From: Pseudoalteromonas luteoviolacea NCIMB 1942
Lineage (GTDB): Bacteria > Pseudomonadota > Gammaproteobacteria > Enterobacterales > Alteromonadaceae
Assembly: GCF_001625595.1 (NCBI RefSeq)
Contig: NZ_AUXT01000025.1
Location: 1-60,844 of the forward strand
Reading direction: 5' to 3'
DNA length: 60,844 bases
Shown: piece after piece, positions 1-9,772 of the stretch
Position numbering within the stretch: the stretch's first letter is position 1
Layout: the number at the start of each line of letters is the position of its first letter
Notes under the pieces: generated by a model
The model's database searches: none
What the model was told of the DNA's origin: nothing
Seen by the model: the letters and a program-made list of their open reading frames with translations, nothing else
Position numbers and translations under genes: made by a program

Positions 1-11
1 AGTGGGTGCGC

Positions 12-39
12 ATTATAGGGATATTTCAAAATGGCGCAA
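12..39 (-). promoter_or_regulatory. rRNA-operon P1-like promoter, firing leftward
   Basis: Read on the minus strand this is TTGCGC (34-39), a 16-base spacer, TATAAT (12-17), then a GC-rich discriminator beginning GCGCACC. The spacer of 16, the CCC just before the -10 and the GCGC discriminator closely resemble E. coli rrnB P1 from memory. An A/T-rich stretch just upstream (about 41-75) would serve as an UP element. The -35 matches the consensus in only three of six bases, which is tolerable for rrn promoters. The rRNA genes themselves would lie left of position 1 and are not seen. Confidence 0.65.
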
Positions 40-132
40 GCGTTTTTTTGACTAAACATATAAAAACACTTGCAAATGCTCAATTTACAGACAAAACACC
101 ATTTTTTGTTGATTAAACGTACTATTCAGCAC

Positions 133-1635
133 TTAATCACATTCAATTTCCAATAACCAACCACACTTCTCTTGATACTTTGCTTCTTGTTCCAACTCTG
201 TGCGCATTAAAGGGTGTGTTTCCAACCAAGCTTTCGGCACAGTTAAAGTTAGTGTTTCAGGTTCACTTGCTGTGAGGAATAGTTCAGGCAGCACATCATC
301 TTGACGGCGCATAGATAAAATAACCCCAATGCGCAATAACCTAATTAGCACTTCCGCCAGACGTTGATTAGAACCAAGTCGGGCAAAGCTATCGGCATCA
401 ATATCCAGTCGGTGATTACTTACCATGGCCGCAATCAATTGCTTTTGAGCTTTGGTATAACCGGGCATAACACTATTGTTAAGAATATAAGCACTATGCT
501 TATGGTATTCTTTATAATCGATCAGTAAGCCCAGCTCGTGAACGACTGTTGCAGCACGTAAAGCATCAGAGCCAAACTGTGTATTAATCGACCAGTACCC
601 TTTAAGCTGCTTGAGAAAGCTATTACTCATCTCAAAGACACGCTGTGCTTGCAAGTTGTCAACATGATATCGAGCCATAAAACAATTCAAAGTTCGCTTA
701 CGAATATCAGCAACACTCAAATCGTCAATCATGCCATAGAGCACACCTTCACGTAGCGCCCCACCGGCTAAGCCCATGCGTTCGATTTCAAGCGACTCAA
801 ATAGCGCAATCAAAATTGCAAGACCAGATACAAAAACAAGTCGACGCTCTTCACTCAAACCAGGCAGATCAAGTTTAGATATTGTCTCGCAGTCAATCGC
901 CATTGATTTAATTTGACTGAGCTTAGATAACACTAGGTACTCATCAAGACCTAGAGCCGCAAAGATTTCTTGTATCGCTTGAACCGTGCCTGAGGCACCT
1001 ATGGCCAACTCCCAACCAACTTGTTGAAACTCTCCTGCATGAGGGGCTATCACTTCTTTTGCAGCCGTTATCGCTTGCGCAAAGTTCTCTTCGCTCAGTA
1101 AGCCATTTTTGAAATACTTTTCAAGGTAAGTAACGCAGCCCATATTTAGGCTGTAATATATATGTGCGTCAAACCCACGACCAATTACAACTTCTGTACT
1201 TGCTCCACCGATATCAACTACAAGCTGCTTACCATGACATGAAGAAGTATGAGCAACACCTTTATAGATAGTGCAAGCTTCCAACTCGCCGCTTATTATC
1301 TCAATTTTATGATTGAGAATTTCCTCAGCTCGCACCTTAAACTGTTCTGCATTTTGAGCTAGGCGCAATGTCGCAGTTGCAACAATTTTAATGTTTTGCG
1401 GTGGAATATCCTGTAGCCGCTCCGCAAAAAGTGATAAACATTCCCAACCCCTTTCCATTGCTTCTTGAGAAAGCACATTTTGCTCATTGAGCCCGGCGGC
1501 GAGCCTAACTTTACGCTTTACCCTGCCAATTGTATGGACTCCACCAGCCATATGCTTTGCTAAAAGCATGTGGAAGCTGTTTGAGCCCAAGTCTATTACA
1601 GCATATACATTATTTTGTGGTGAGTTATATCCCAC
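133..1635 (-). CDS. gppA: Ppx/GppA family phosphatase (pppGpp / exopolyphosphatase)
   Basis: A 500-residue member of the Ppx/GppA family, which hydrolyses pppGpp to ppGpp and/or releases phosphate from polyphosphate. The actin-like ATPase-fold motifs are visible: IDLGSNSFH at residues 14-22, SGELEA near 115-120 with the expected catalytic Glu, and VVDIGGASTE at 139-148. The C-terminal third is the HD-like helical region usual for full-length members. The start is GTG at 1635, preceded by AGAGG eight bases upstream. It lies 30 bases after rhlB on the same strand, as gppA does in E. coli; that synteny is the reason for choosing gppA over ppx, since motifs alone do not separate the two activities. 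The gene ends close to the leftward rrn-like promoter. Confidence 0.88.
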   Translation of the reverse strand: MGYNSPQNNVYAVIDLGSNSFHMLLAKHMAGGVHTIGRVKRKVRLAAGLNEQNVLSQEAMERGWECLSLFAERLQDIPPQNIKIVATATLRLAQNAEQFKVRAEEILNHKIEIISGELEACTIYKGVAHTSSCHGKQLVVDIGGASTEVVIGRGFDAHIYYSLNMGCVTYLEKYFKNGLLSEENFAQAITAAKEVIAPHAGEFQQVGWELAIGASGTVQAIQEIFAALGLDEYLVLSKLSQIKSMAIDCETISKLDLPGLSEERRLVFVSGLAILIALFESLEIERMGLAGGALREGVLYGMIDDLSVADIRKRTLNCFMARYHVDNLQAQRVFEMSNSFLKQLKGYWSINTQFGSDALRAATVVHELGLLIDYKEYHKHSAYILNNSVMPGYTKAQKQLIAAMVSNHRLDIDADSFARLGSNQRLAEVLIRLLRIGVILSMRRQDDVLPELFLTASEPETLTLTVPKAWLETHPLMRTELEQEAKYQEKCGWLLEIECD

Positions 1636-1665
1636 GCTCGTAACCTCTACTTACCCTTACTACAT

Positions 1666-2949
1666 CTAATTATGCTTAGACGCTGATTTTTGATAACTGC
1701 CTTGTCTGCGAGTATTGCCACGCTTTCTCTGACCAGATTGATAATTTCTGCGATGTTGTTTTACTGGTGGCTTGAGGTCATCAAGTAATGCTGTTTTGTC
1801 GTAGTGAGAAACAGGAATAGAGTGTGCTATATATTCCTCAATCTCTTGTAGATTGTATGCATATTGCTCACAAGCAAAACTAATTGCATGCCCCGATGCA
1901 CCAGCTCGACCAGTTCGACCGATACGATGCACGTAATCTTCTCTGTCATCCGGTAAGTCGAAATTAAATACGTGGCTTACTTCAGGGATATGCAATCCTC
2001 GAGCAGCAACATCAGTCGCTACAAGTAAATCCAATTCCCCTTTAGTAAATTTAGTCAAAATAGACAAACGTTTCTTCTGATTTACATCACCCGTAAGTAA
2101 ACCAACACGATGACCATCAACCTTCAACCACTCGTAAACATTCTCACAACTGTGCTTTGTGTTTGCAAAGACAATTGCCTTATCGGGCCAATCTTCCTCT
2201 ATTAGAGTTAAAAGTAAAGGTAATTTGTCCTCTTGTGAGGGGTGAAATAATTCTTCTTGGATGCGTTTGCCAGTTTTAACATCAGGTTCAATCTGAACAT
2301 GGATCGGATTGTGCATATGCTCAAAGGCCAGCTCCTGCACTCGGTAAGATAGGGTCGCAGAAAACAGTAAGTTCAAACGCTCTTGCGTTCCAGGCATACG
2401 ATTAAATAGATAACGAATATCTTTAATGAAGCCCAAGTCAAACATTCGGTCTGCTTCATCAAGTACCACAACCTCTATACTATTGAGGTTAAACGCGCCT
2501 TGTTTATAGAAGTCGATAAGTCTACCGGTGGTACCAATTAAAATATCAACGCCTTTTTCTAGTTGCGCCCGTTGTTTTTCATATTCTTCGCCACCATATA
2601 CTAAGCCTAACTTTAAATTACAGTGTGGTGCGATAACTTTTGCATCTTTGTGGATCTGTATTGCCAACTCTCTAGTCGGCGCCATAATAATGGCTCTGGG
2701 TTGTACAGATGATTGCTGTTCAGGTTTATTTTGCATTAAACGATGACAAGTCGCAGTAAGGAATGCCAGTGTCTTACCGGTTCCTGTTTGCGCCTGACCC
2801 GCAATGTCCCTGCCTTCACATATGTAAGGCATACACTTTGCTTGAATTGGCGTACAATGTTCGAAGCCATTCGCTGTCAAACCGGCGACCACTTCCGGTG
2901 CTAAAGCAAAGTCTGAAAATTTGGTATTGGTCAAATGTGTCTTAGTCAT
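1666..2949 (-). CDS. rhlB: ATP-dependent DEAD-box RNA helicase RhlB
   Basis: A 427-residue DEAD-box helicase. Seen in order: Q-motif region (residues 11-38, with [10 protein letters not shown] and TPIQAKC), Walker A AQTGTGKT (53-60), [16 protein letters not shown], the SAT motif, [10 protein letters not shown] and [10 protein letters not shown], followed by a short basic tail rich in Arg and Lys. RhlB is the RNA-unwinding subunit that feeds structured RNA to PNPase in the RNase E degradosome, and the length and tail fit that type. Placement beside gppA and divergent from trxA-rho matches E. coli and supports the symbol. Start ATG at 2949; the 92-base gap to trxA must hold promoters for both directions. 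Confidence 0.93.
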   Translation of the reverse strand: MTKTHLTNTKFSDFALAPEVVAGLTANGFEHCTPIQAKCMPYICEGRDIAGQAQTGTGKTLAFLTATCHRLMQNKPEQQSSVQPRAIIMAPTRELAIQIHKDAKVIAPHCNLKLGLVYGGEEYEKQRAQLEKGVDILIGTTGRLIDFYKQGAFNLNSIEVVVLDEADRMFDLGFIKDIRYLFNRMPGTQERLNLLFSATLSYRVQELAFEHMHNPIHVQIEPDVKTGKRIQEELFHPSQEDKLPLLLTLIEEDWPDKAIVFANTKHSCENVYEWLKVDGHRVGLLTGDVNQKKRLSILTKFTKGELDLLVATDVAARGLHIPEVSHVFNFDLPDDREDYVHRIGRTGRAGASGHAISFACEQYAYNLQEIEEYIAHSIPVSHYDKTALLDDLKPPVKQHRRNYQSGQRKRGNTRRQGSYQKSASKHN

Positions 2950-2973
2950 AGCAATAAAGCATAACGTTTAAAC

Positions 2974-3002
2974 TTGCAATAAGAAACAAGAGTGTTTAAA
3001 TA
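2974..3002 (+). promoter_or_regulatory. candidate trxA promoter
   Basis: TTGCAA (2974-2979), a 17-base spacer and TAAATA (2997-3002) lie about 40 bases before the trxA start. The -10 match is mediocre, so this is a candidate only. Confidence 0.35.
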
Positions 3003-3041
3003 CGCACTAAATAATTCGCCTAATTTCTAACGGAGAATGTA

Positions 3042-3368
3042 ATGAGCGACAAAATTATCCAATTAACTGACGACAGCTTTGAAGCTGACGTACTTAACTC
3101 AGACAAACCTGTTCTTGTTGACTTTTGGGCTGAGTGGTGTGGTCCTTGTAAAATGATTGCGCCAATTCTTGATGAAGTAGCTGATGAGTTTGAAGGTAAG
3201 GTAACTATCGCCAAACTAAATATCGACCAAAACTCAGGCACGCCTGGAAAGTTTGGTATCCGCGGTATTCCGACACTACTTCTATTCAAAGACGGTGCGG
3301 TTGCTGCTACTAAAGTTGGCGCACTTTCTAAGACTCAGCTTGTTGAGTTTTTAAACGACAACGTTTAA
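3042..3368 (+). CDS. trxA: thioredoxin 1
   Basis: A 108-residue cytoplasmic thioredoxin, the usual length for TrxA. The active site WCGPCK is at residues 32-37, the preceding strand VLVDFWAEW is intact, and the cis-proline loop GIPTLLLF follows at the expected distance. It reduces protein disulfides such as those of ribonucleotide reductase and methionine sulfoxide reductase, using thioredoxin reductase. The ATG at 3042 follows a purine-rich AACGGAG site. Divergent rhlB and downstream rho match E. coli. A strong stem-loop right after the stop separates it from rho. Confidence 0.97.
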   Translation: MSDKIIQLTDDSFEADVLNSDKPVLVDFWAEWCGPCKMIAPILDEVADEFEGKVTIAKLNIDQNSGTPGKFGIRGIPTLLLFKDGAVAATKVGALSKTQLVEFLNDNV

Positions 3369-3374
3369 AAACTC

Positions 3375-3414
3375 AAAGCCCAAATAACTCAGTAATTTGG
3401 GCTTTCTCATTTTG
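3375..3414 (+). terminator. intrinsic terminator after trxA
   Basis: An 11-bp perfect stem (AAAGCCCAAAT at 3375-3385, ATTTGGGCTTT at 3395-3405) with a 9-base loop, followed by the T-rich CTCATTTT. It begins seven bases after the trxA stop codon. Confidence 0.8.
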
Positions 3415-3575
3415 CTTGCCAGCGAAATTTAAAGATTAATGGATTAATTTTTTGTATAAAGACTGGACGACTCGATGGCTAGCTGCTAACTTATAGAGCC
3501 ACAAACCTTTTTATCGAATTTCAACTCAATCCCTCGTGCGACGAGAAAACAACGTTAATTAAAGAACCCACCAAT
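3415..3575 (+). promoter_or_regulatory. rho leader region
   Basis: About 160 bases between the trxA terminator and rho with no convincing gene. In E. coli the rho leader is autoregulated by Rho-dependent attenuation, so the region plausibly holds the promoter and a C-rich untranslated leader (for example the CAACTCAATCCC stretch near 3522). No specific rut site or leader peptide could be proved. Confidence 0.35.
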
Positions 3576-4835
3576 ATGCATTTACGCGAACTTAAAGACA
3601 AGTCAATAAATGAGCTTGTAAAACTTGCCGAGTCAATGGGACTCGAAAACGTAGCCCGTCTTAGAAAACAAGATATCATTTTCGCTATCTTGAAAGCCCA
3701 TGCAAAAAGCGGCGAAAACATCTATGGCGGCGGTGTTTTAGAAATTCTCCAAGACGGCTTTGGCTTTTTACGCTCTTCCGAAGCTTCTTACCTAGCAGGA
3801 CCGGATGACATCTATGTATCGCCGAGTCAAATCAGACGCTTTAGCTTGCGTACTGGTGATTCAATTAGCGGTCTTATCCGTCCACCTAAAGATGGCGAAC
3901 GCTATTTTGCTTTATTAAAAGTTAACGAAGTTAACTTTGATAAGCCTGAAAACTCTCGAACTAAAATCTTGTTCGAAAACTTAACACCTATCCATGCTAA
4001 CGAACGTTTAGTTATGCAGCGTGGTAACGGTAGTACTGAAGATATCACAGCGCGTGTATTAGACCTTGCATCTCCAATTGGTAAAGGTCAGCGTGCACTC
4101 ATCGTTGCTCCGCCAAAAGCAGGTAAAACGATGTTGCTTCAGAATATTGCACAATCTATTTCTTACAACAATCCAGATGCAACTCTAATGGTACTGCTCA
4201 TTGACGAGCGTCCAGAAGAAGTAACAGAGATGCAGCGCTTGGTTCAAGGTGAAGTTGTTGCTTCAACATTCGATGAACCTGCTAGCCGTCACGTGCAAGT
4301 AGCCGAAATGGTAATCGAGAAGGCTAAGCGCTTAGTGGAGCACAAAAAAGATGTAGTGATCTTACTAGACTCGATCACGCGTTTAGCACGTGCTTACAAC
4401 ACCGTAATCCCTTCATCAGGTAAAGTACTTACAGGTGGTGTAGACGCCAACGCACTGCACAAGCCTAAGCGTTTCTTCGGTGCTGCGCGTAATGTTGAAG
4501 AAGGAGGTAGCTTAACCATTATCGCAACGGCACTTATCGATACTGGTTCTAAAATGGATGAGGTTATCTACGAAGAGTTTAAAGGTACAGGTAACATGGA
4601 ATTGCACTTGCATCGCAAGATTGCTGAAAAACGTGTATTTCCTGCTATTGACTTTAACCGCTCTGGTACACGCCGCGAAGAGCTGCTAACTAAGCCAGAC
4701 GAGCTACAGAAGATGTGGATCTTGCGTAAAATCGTGCATGAAATGAGCGAAATAGACGCGATGGAATTCCTTATCGACAAACTCTCGATGAGTAAAACGA
4801 ACGATGAATTTTTCGACTCCATGAAGCGAAAATAA
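3576..4835 (+). CDS. rho: transcription termination factor Rho
   Basis: A 419-residue Rho, the normal proteobacterial length. The N-terminal helical domain begins [10 protein letters not shown]. The cold-shock-like primary RNA-binding fold carries GFGFLRS at 61-67. The Walker A APPKAGKT is at 178-185, [10 protein letters not shown] and [10 protein letters not shown] follow, and the R-loop/Q-loop region [12 protein letters not shown] is intact. It is the hexameric RNA-dependent ATPase that ends transcription at untranslated C-rich RNA. ATG at 3576. A strong intrinsic terminator follows immediately, so it is probably transcribed alone. Confidence 0.97.
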   Translation: MHLRELKDKSINELVKLAESMGLENVARLRKQDIIFAILKAHAKSGENIYGGGVLEILQDGFGFLRSSEASYLAGPDDIYVSPSQIRRFSLRTGDSISGLIRPPKDGERYFALLKVNEVNFDKPENSRTKILFENLTPIHANERLVMQRGNGSTEDITARVLDLASPIGKGQRALIVAPPKAGKTMLLQNIAQSISYNNPDATLMVLLIDERPEEVTEMQRLVQGEVVASTFDEPASRHVQVAEMVIEKAKRLVEHKKDVVILLDSITRLARAYNTVIPSSGKVLTGGVDANALHKPKRFFGAARNVEEGGSLTIIATALIDTGSKMDEVIYEEFKGTGNMELHLHRKIAEKRVFPAIDFNRSGTRREELLTKPDELQKMWILRKIVHEMSEIDAMEFLIDKLSMSKTNDEFFDSMKRK

Positions 4836-4840
4836 TCATA

Positions 4841-4870
4841 AAAAAACCTGCAAATGCAGGTTTTTTTTTA
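4841..4870 (+). terminator. intrinsic terminator after rho
   Basis: CCTGCA and TGCAGG form the core stem, extended by A-run/T-run pairing, with a run of nine T residues from 4861. A classic intrinsic terminator five bases after the rho stop. Confidence 0.92.
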
Positions 4871-4972
4871 CCCTTTAAAACCTTGGAATTCACTTTGAAC
4901 TAGTCTATACCTATTAGTCTAATTGGAAAAAAACTTCTAATTTTTAAGACCATAGAAGGGAGACTTAGGTAT

Positions 4973-6250
4973 ATGCGTTTAAACGTCGGAGTGATCAGTA
5001 CCACGTGCGCTAATCTAACCATTACAGTACTTTGCGCTTTATATTTCGATTTTTCATTATCAGCAACACTTACGTTATGCACTTTAATCGTTCTGAGCGC
5101 TCTTGTAGTTTACCTATTGATCTCGAAATACAGCAGTAAAGGCAATTACCTAGATAACTTGGTCAGCGCCTTGCTCGCTGATGCTAATATTGACCTAACC
5201 TATCGGTTTGATGAACGAGACAAGCAACTCCCTAAGGCATGTCTTGCACTCAATGCAGGGATAGCCACCATTGAACACATTATTTGTGAAGTATACACCT
5301 GCTCAGCTCGACTTGCGCCGATGGCCGATGATCTCAGGGACACCTATGCATCTATGACTCAAAAGGCCACCATCCAACATGCACATGGTGAAGATCTGGC
5401 CAGCTCCATCAATCGTATGCTTATCGTTTCAAGAGAGTTAGATGAAAATTTAGATAAAATTTACTGCTCTGTTGAAGAGGCGACCGAAGCGGTCAAAAAA
5501 ACACGTATCGATACCGATAAAAGTCAAGAAAGCCTAATTAGCCTCGCGGAACACATTCGACAAACCAGTAAACAAATTGAAGCGCTCAAAGCAGACAGTG
5601 ATGCGATTAGCGCAGTCATAGATGTTATCAATTCCATTGCAGATCAAACTAACTTACTTGCCTTAAATGCTGCTATTGAAGCCGCTCGAGCAGGAGAACA
5701 AGGTCGTGGATTTGCGGTCGTTGCTGACGAAGTACGCAGTTTAGCTGCGCGTACCAGCCAATCTACTCAAGAAGTGCGAGCAATGGTCAGTAAAATCCAA
5801 GCAGGCACTGACAGTGCCCACTCATTAATGCTGCTTGCTTTAGAAGAAACAGATAGAACCGTTCAACTCTCTGATGAATCAACCAAAGAGGTTGATCAAA
5901 TCGAGCATGCGATGCTCGACATCAATGCGATGTCGCACAGTATTCACAGCCAAGTTAAACAGCAAAAAGTGGTGTCTGATGAAGCCCAAGCGAGCATTGA
6001 ATCAATGGTTGAATTGAATTCAGACGCCCTTTCAAGCTCTAAAATTCAAGCAGTATCCAGCACTGATTTAATCAACCTCTTTAGTAGTATCAACGAGAAA
6101 TTAAGTATTTTTAAAACAGAAAAACCTGAACCTGATTTAGACCCTCGCGTTGACAAAAGTCGTTCTCATAGTAGCGAATCAGTGATTGAACAGTCAAAAG
6201 AAGCGCCCTCTGCTGATTTAAGTGATTCAGGAGATATCGAGTTGTTCTGA
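4973..6250 (+). CDS. methyl-accepting chemotaxis-type protein without a sensor domain
   Basis: A 425-residue protein with two adjacent hydrophobic segments (about 12-28 and 31-50) and almost no periplasmic loop, then a long helical cytoplasmic region. The MCP signalling hairpin tip is unmistakable at 222-262 ([18 protein letters not shown], then [17 protein letters not shown]). It should therefore couple to a CheW/CheA-type array, but there is no ligand-binding domain to sense an external signal. It may sense membrane state, or work with a partner. The tail (385-425) is acidic and Ser-rich and shows no CheR pentapeptide. ATG at 4973 follows GAAGGGAGA. Its last 24 bases overlap the convergent hybrid kinase gene. 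Confidence 0.88.
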   Translation: MRLNVGVISTTCANLTITVLCALYFDFSLSATLTLCTLIVLSALVVYLLISKYSSKGNYLDNLVSALLADANIDLTYRFDERDKQLPKACLALNAGIATIEHIICEVYTCSARLAPMADDLRDTYASMTQKATIQHAHGEDLASSINRMLIVSRELDENLDKIYCSVEEATEAVKKTRIDTDKSQESLISLAEHIRQTSKQIEALKADSDAISAVIDVINSIADQTNLLALNAAIEAARAGEQGRGFAVVADEVRSLAARTSQSTQEVRAMVSKIQAGTDSAHSLMLLALEETDRTVQLSDESTKEVDQIEHAMLDINAMSHSIHSQVKQQKVVSDEAQASIESMVELNSDALSSSKIQAVSSTDLINLFSSINEKLSIFKTEKPEPDLDPRVDKSRSHSSESVIEQSKEAPSADLSDSGDIELF

Positions 6251-9085
6251 GTAAGCTTGCACTTTGAGTTCATCACACAAGATCAAAAATAGGTCTTGGT
6301 ATTGAGCTGAATTTTGTTGCTTTAAAGCTGCTTCGAATTGTTTCGCAATATCTGCAATCGGCAAGAATCCAAATATCGCAGCGGCGCCCGCCAATTTATG
6401 GCAGTGAAACTGTAACCCGGCATAATCTTCCTCCTGCCATAAATCGATCAGCTTATAACGCTCTTGTTCAAGCGTTGAAGCAAAGCTCTGTTTCAAGTCA
6501 GCCATATCTAGACTGATGTCGGTATCTGTTTGCCGATTGTAATCGTTGTTCAATGTGGCATTCAAAACTGAGACTAGTTTACCTTGCTCCAATGGTTTAC
6601 TTAAATGTCCATCAAAGCCACTGTCTAAATAATACTTAATTTCATGTTCCATGACATTCGCTGTTAGGGCATATATAGGCCCTTCATAACCCGCTTGGCG
6701 TAATAAACTTAATGCCTCAAGTCCATCCATATGGGGCATTTGAATATCCATCAGTACGAGGTCTGGGTAGCTGCTTAAACATTTTTCTACCGCCTGCTTA
6801 CCATCCGATGCTGACTCAACTTGTAAGCCTAGGTTTGACAATATACGTTCGAACAAAATGCGATTGTCATCATGATCTTCTGCAAGTAAGACCTGTCCAG
6901 AAAACGCGTGCGTGCCAAGCTCTTTAATTTGCTTGCAGGGCTCCTGTTCATCTTGTTGATTGAGCCGAGTGCACGGCACCCAAAAAGCAAACCGACTACC
7001 AACGTGTAATTCGCTGGTAACCCTAATTGTTCCCCCCATCATTGCAGCAAGTTGCTGCGATAAACTAAGCCCGAGTCCAGAGCCACCAAAGCGTCGCGTT
7101 ATACTATTGTCGCCTTGCTGAAAATGCTCAAAAATCTTTTCGAGCTGAGCAACTGACATGCCTATTCCTGTATCACTTACACTAAAGAGGATCCCATCAT
7201 TCTGGGGTTCAGCCAATAATTCAACGTGTCCATGGTGGGTAAACTTAATTGCGTTACTCAGTAAATTGATTAAGACCTGTTTTACTCTGACGTAATCCAA
7301 ACATACGCGATAAGGGGTCTCCAACCGATGATCAACAATCAGCTCTAAGGATTTTTCCAAACAAGGGTGGTGGAACATATCGGTGATGTCAGACAAGAGC
7401 GACTCCACTTTAAACTCTGTGAGCTCTAGTTCAAGTTGTTCTGCCTCAATTTTACTTAGGTCCAATACATCGCTGATAAGCTCTTTTAAGTGTCTTCCCT
7501 GTCGCATAAGTACGGTCAAGGATGCTTTTAGCGCTTCATTGTCATGATGCTCATGGAGCATGTTTTCACTGTATCCCAAAATAGCGGTCAACGGTGTACG
7601 TATTTCATGGCTTATGTTGGCGAGAAATTGGCTTTTTACTTGGTTCGCACTACGCAATTGATCTGCGGTTTTTTGCAGCTCAGCTGTGCGCTGTGCAACT
7701 TCATTACTCAAGTCTAGTTTAGCTTTGCGTTCAATCGTACGACGATACCACGCCACCAAAGCTAATAAAGCAAAGCCAACCACCAACCCACTCATCCACA
7801 TCAATTGCTGATGCTGCTTTGTTCTTAGCTCTTGTAACTGCTGTGCTTGTTTAAGTTGAGCCAACTCTTGGCTTAACTCACTTTCTTCAAACCGCTTTTG
7901 ATACTTTTCCGCTTTCTCTAACAGAGCCTGATTCAATAATTGGAAGGTCGCATGATCGTAATCTGTCAAAGTGCGCAGCGCTTGTGCCGTATCACCTTGT
8001 GCAGACTCGGCTAATGCAATGATAGATAAAGCCCTTTTTTCGCGTAGTTCAGCACCTAAAGCTTGATTCATTTCTAAGCTTTGCTGCGCGGCCTCTTTGG
8101 CCTCCGCGACTTGACCTTTAACTAAAAAAACTTGGGCTTGCACATACAAAGCTTCAGACATGTTTGAGTCATTTTCAGCTTTTTCTGCATAATAAATGGC
8201 GAAGTTGACCTGCGTTTCAGCCAGTGACATATCACCAACAGCAATACTCACTTTTGCTAAATTACTATATTCATATGATAAGTGTTTAACGTCATTGACC
8301 GCTTCATAGTAATCAATGGCTTTTTGCAAATAAGTGCTCGCCAGCTCAAAGCGTGCCGTTTGGGTATATAGCACACCTAAATTAGCCTGCGACAGCGCGA
8401 TGCCATAGCTGTCCCCAAGCTTTTCAAAAAGACTGATAGCCTTTTGAAGTAATTCTTCGGCTTTTTTATACCTCAGAAGGCGTATATACACACCTGAAAT
8501 GTTAAGAATAATATCAGCCTGATCTTGCTCATCACCGTGTTGTTTGTACAGCTCATACGCATCCAAGTAATGAGACAAAGCACTCATCAGGTCATGCATT
8601 TTCACATATGCCAGACCTAAGTTATTCTGAATATGCGCGACTTCAATTGGAGGCTGATGGCTTTTGGCGAGCTCCAATGCACGAGTATAATCCTTTTCCG
8701 ATGCAGCAAATTCGCCTAAATGATACCAACCAATTCCCTGCATTTTAACCGCTGTAAATTGTCGTGTGAGGTCTTGTAGTTCATTTAGCTCCACTTCCAT
8801 TCGCTTAAAAAACTGAATACCTTGGCGCAGCTCTCCACGCTGAAAGGCCACTTTTCCTAACAGTTCAAAAAGAGAGACTTTTTGCAAAAGAGAAAGTTTA
8901 GGATGGTTTAACAATTGCTCACCCACCATCTGTTGCTCTTGCCATCTCTCAAGTTGCGCAATATTCTGTATTTGTTGCTCTAGTGTTTGTACTGAACTAC
9001 CCTGTTCTGATCCATAGCCGAAAATGCTCAGTCCCAAAGTAAAGATCACTATCAAGCACTTATGTATTAAAGCCATCCATGCCAT
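6227..9085 (-). CDS. hybrid sensor histidine kinase with periplasmic TPR domain, receiver and Hpt
   Basis: About 952 residues. An N-terminal hydrophobic segment resembles a signal peptide. About 400 residues of tetratricopeptide-like repeats follow (units such as [20 protein letters not shown]), then a coiled coil, a membrane segment at roughly 428-448 ([15 protein letters not shown]), HisKA with SHEIRTP near 492, and HATPase with GTGLGLS-type boxes ([11 protein letters not shown]). A receiver has [10 protein letters not shown] near 779, and a C-terminal Hpt has [10 protein letters not shown] near 893. All phosphorelay stations are thus in one chain; the final response regulator is elsewhere. 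The topology implies that the TPRs are periplasmic and sense a protein or peptide. The reading frame is open to 9196, but 9085 or 9076 fits the signal peptide and avoids overlapping the divergent gene. The ribosome site is weak, so the start is uncertain. Confidence 0.88.
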   Translation of the reverse strand: MAWMALIHKCLIVIFTLGLSIFGYGSEQGSSVQTLEQQIQNIAQLERWQEQQMVGEQLLNHPKLSLLQKVSLFELLGKVAFQRGELRQGIQFFKRMEVELNELQDLTRQFTAVKMQGIGWYHLGEFAASEKDYTRALELAKSHQPPIEVAHIQNNLGLAYVKMHDLMSALSHYLDAYELYKQHGDEQDQADIILNISGVYIRLLRYKKAEELLQKAISLFEKLGDSYGIALSQANLGVLYTQTARFELASTYLQKAIDYYEAVNDVKHLSYEYSNLAKVSIAVGDMSLAETQVNFAIYYAEKAENDSNMSEALYVQAQVFLVKGQVAEAKEAAQQSLEMNQALGAELREKRALSIIALAESAQGDTAQALRTLTDYDHATFQLLNQALLEKAEKYQKRFEESELSQELAQLKQAQQLQELRTKQHQQLMWMSGLVVGFALLALVAWYRRTIERKAKLDLSNEVAQRTAELQKTADQLRSANQVKSQFLANISHEIRTPLTAILGYSENMLHEHHDNEALKASLTVLMRQGRHLKELISDVLDLSKIEAEQLELELTEFKVESLLSDITDMFHHPCLEKSLELIVDHRLETPYRVCLDYVRVKQVLINLLSNAIKFTHHGHVELLAEPQNDGILFSVSDTGIGMSVAQLEKIFEHFQQGDNSITRRFGGSGLGLSLSQQLAAMMGGTIRVTSELHVGSRFAFWVPCTRLNQQDEQEPCKQIKELGTHAFSGQVLLAEDHDDNRILFERILSNLGLQVESASDGKQAVEKCLSSYPDLVLMDIQMPHMDGLEALSLLRQAGYEGPIYALTANVMEHEIKYYLDSGFDGHLSKPLEQGKLVSVLNATLNNDYNRQTDTDISLDMADLKQSFASTLEQERYKLIDLWQEEDYAGLQFHCHKLAGAAAIFGFLPIADIAKQFEAALKQQNSAQYQDLFLILCDELKVQAYSEQLDIS

Positions 9086-9161
9086 CCCGATTTGCAATAG
9101 CGTAATAATTAATCGACAATATTTATGGTCATGAAGATACACTATGTTTACAGGTCGAACA

Positions 9162-9758
9162 ATGCTCAACCCAATTCTCAATATTATTTTTGACATTATA
9201 TCTGCGACCCCACATTTAAAAGTTCATGAGCTCGCGGAGCAGCTAAAAACCCTCGGTGCATTGCCTGAGTTAGATAAAGATAGCCATAAAGATCTGTTTA
9301 AAAGAAACTTTTTAATAATGAATGGGCTATATCAATTACAAAACGAACTGTGCGACACACACCATCTTGTGCATATCTCTGCATTAGATATCTATATAGA
9401 ACACCTTAATATGGATCAGGAAACGGTTAGTTCAGATCACGGTAACTTACCATCACATAACGATCCACTTAAAAGTTATTATTTAGATTGGAACAATTAT
9501 GACACCAGCAAAAAAGAAATTGAGGCACTATTAAGTGAATTTTGGCAAAACTATTTAAGCGTCCAAACAACCCACCCCAGTGCCCAAACGCGTGAAACAT
9601 TGGTAAAAAAGTGGCACCTACCCGATAAGTACGACTTGCCTACATTGCAAAAAAAGTGGCGAAGACTTGCTTTGTCTTGCCACCCTGATAAAGGCGGTAG
9701 TGGTGTCGAATTTAATCAAATTAAACTCGAGTATGACCAGCTAAAAATGGCGCTATAA
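9162..9758 (+). CDS. DnaJ-related protein with C-terminal J domain
   Basis: A 198-residue cytoplasmic protein. The N-terminal part (MLNPILNIIFDIISATPHLK) resembles the DNAJ_related domain found in marine gammaproteobacteria. The C-terminus is a short J domain with WRRLALSCHPDKGGSG, which contains the HPD tripeptide needed to stimulate Hsp70 ATPase. It is presumably a specialised co-chaperone of DnaK; its client is unknown. The ATG at 9162 is preferred over one at 9144 because AGGT lies eight bases upstream and the protein then begins as family members do. It is divergent from the hybrid kinase and convergent with dbpA, 14 bases apart. Confidence 0.8.
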   Translation: MLNPILNIIFDIISATPHLKVHELAEQLKTLGALPELDKDSHKDLFKRNFLIMNGLYQLQNELCDTHHLVHISALDIYIEHLNMDQETVSSDHGNLPSHNDPLKSYYLDWNNYDTSKKEIEALLSEFWQNYLSVQTTHPSAQTRETLVKKWHLPDKYDLPTLQKKWRRLALSCHPDKGGSGVEFNQIKLEYDQLKMAL

Positions 9759-9772
9759 TTAAAAAGAGGCCT

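Noticed and set aside
9086..9196. N-terminal extension of the TPR hybrid kinase up to 9196
   Set aside because: It would overlap the divergent DnaJ-related gene, lacks a ribosome site, and the signal peptide begins only near 9085 or 9076.
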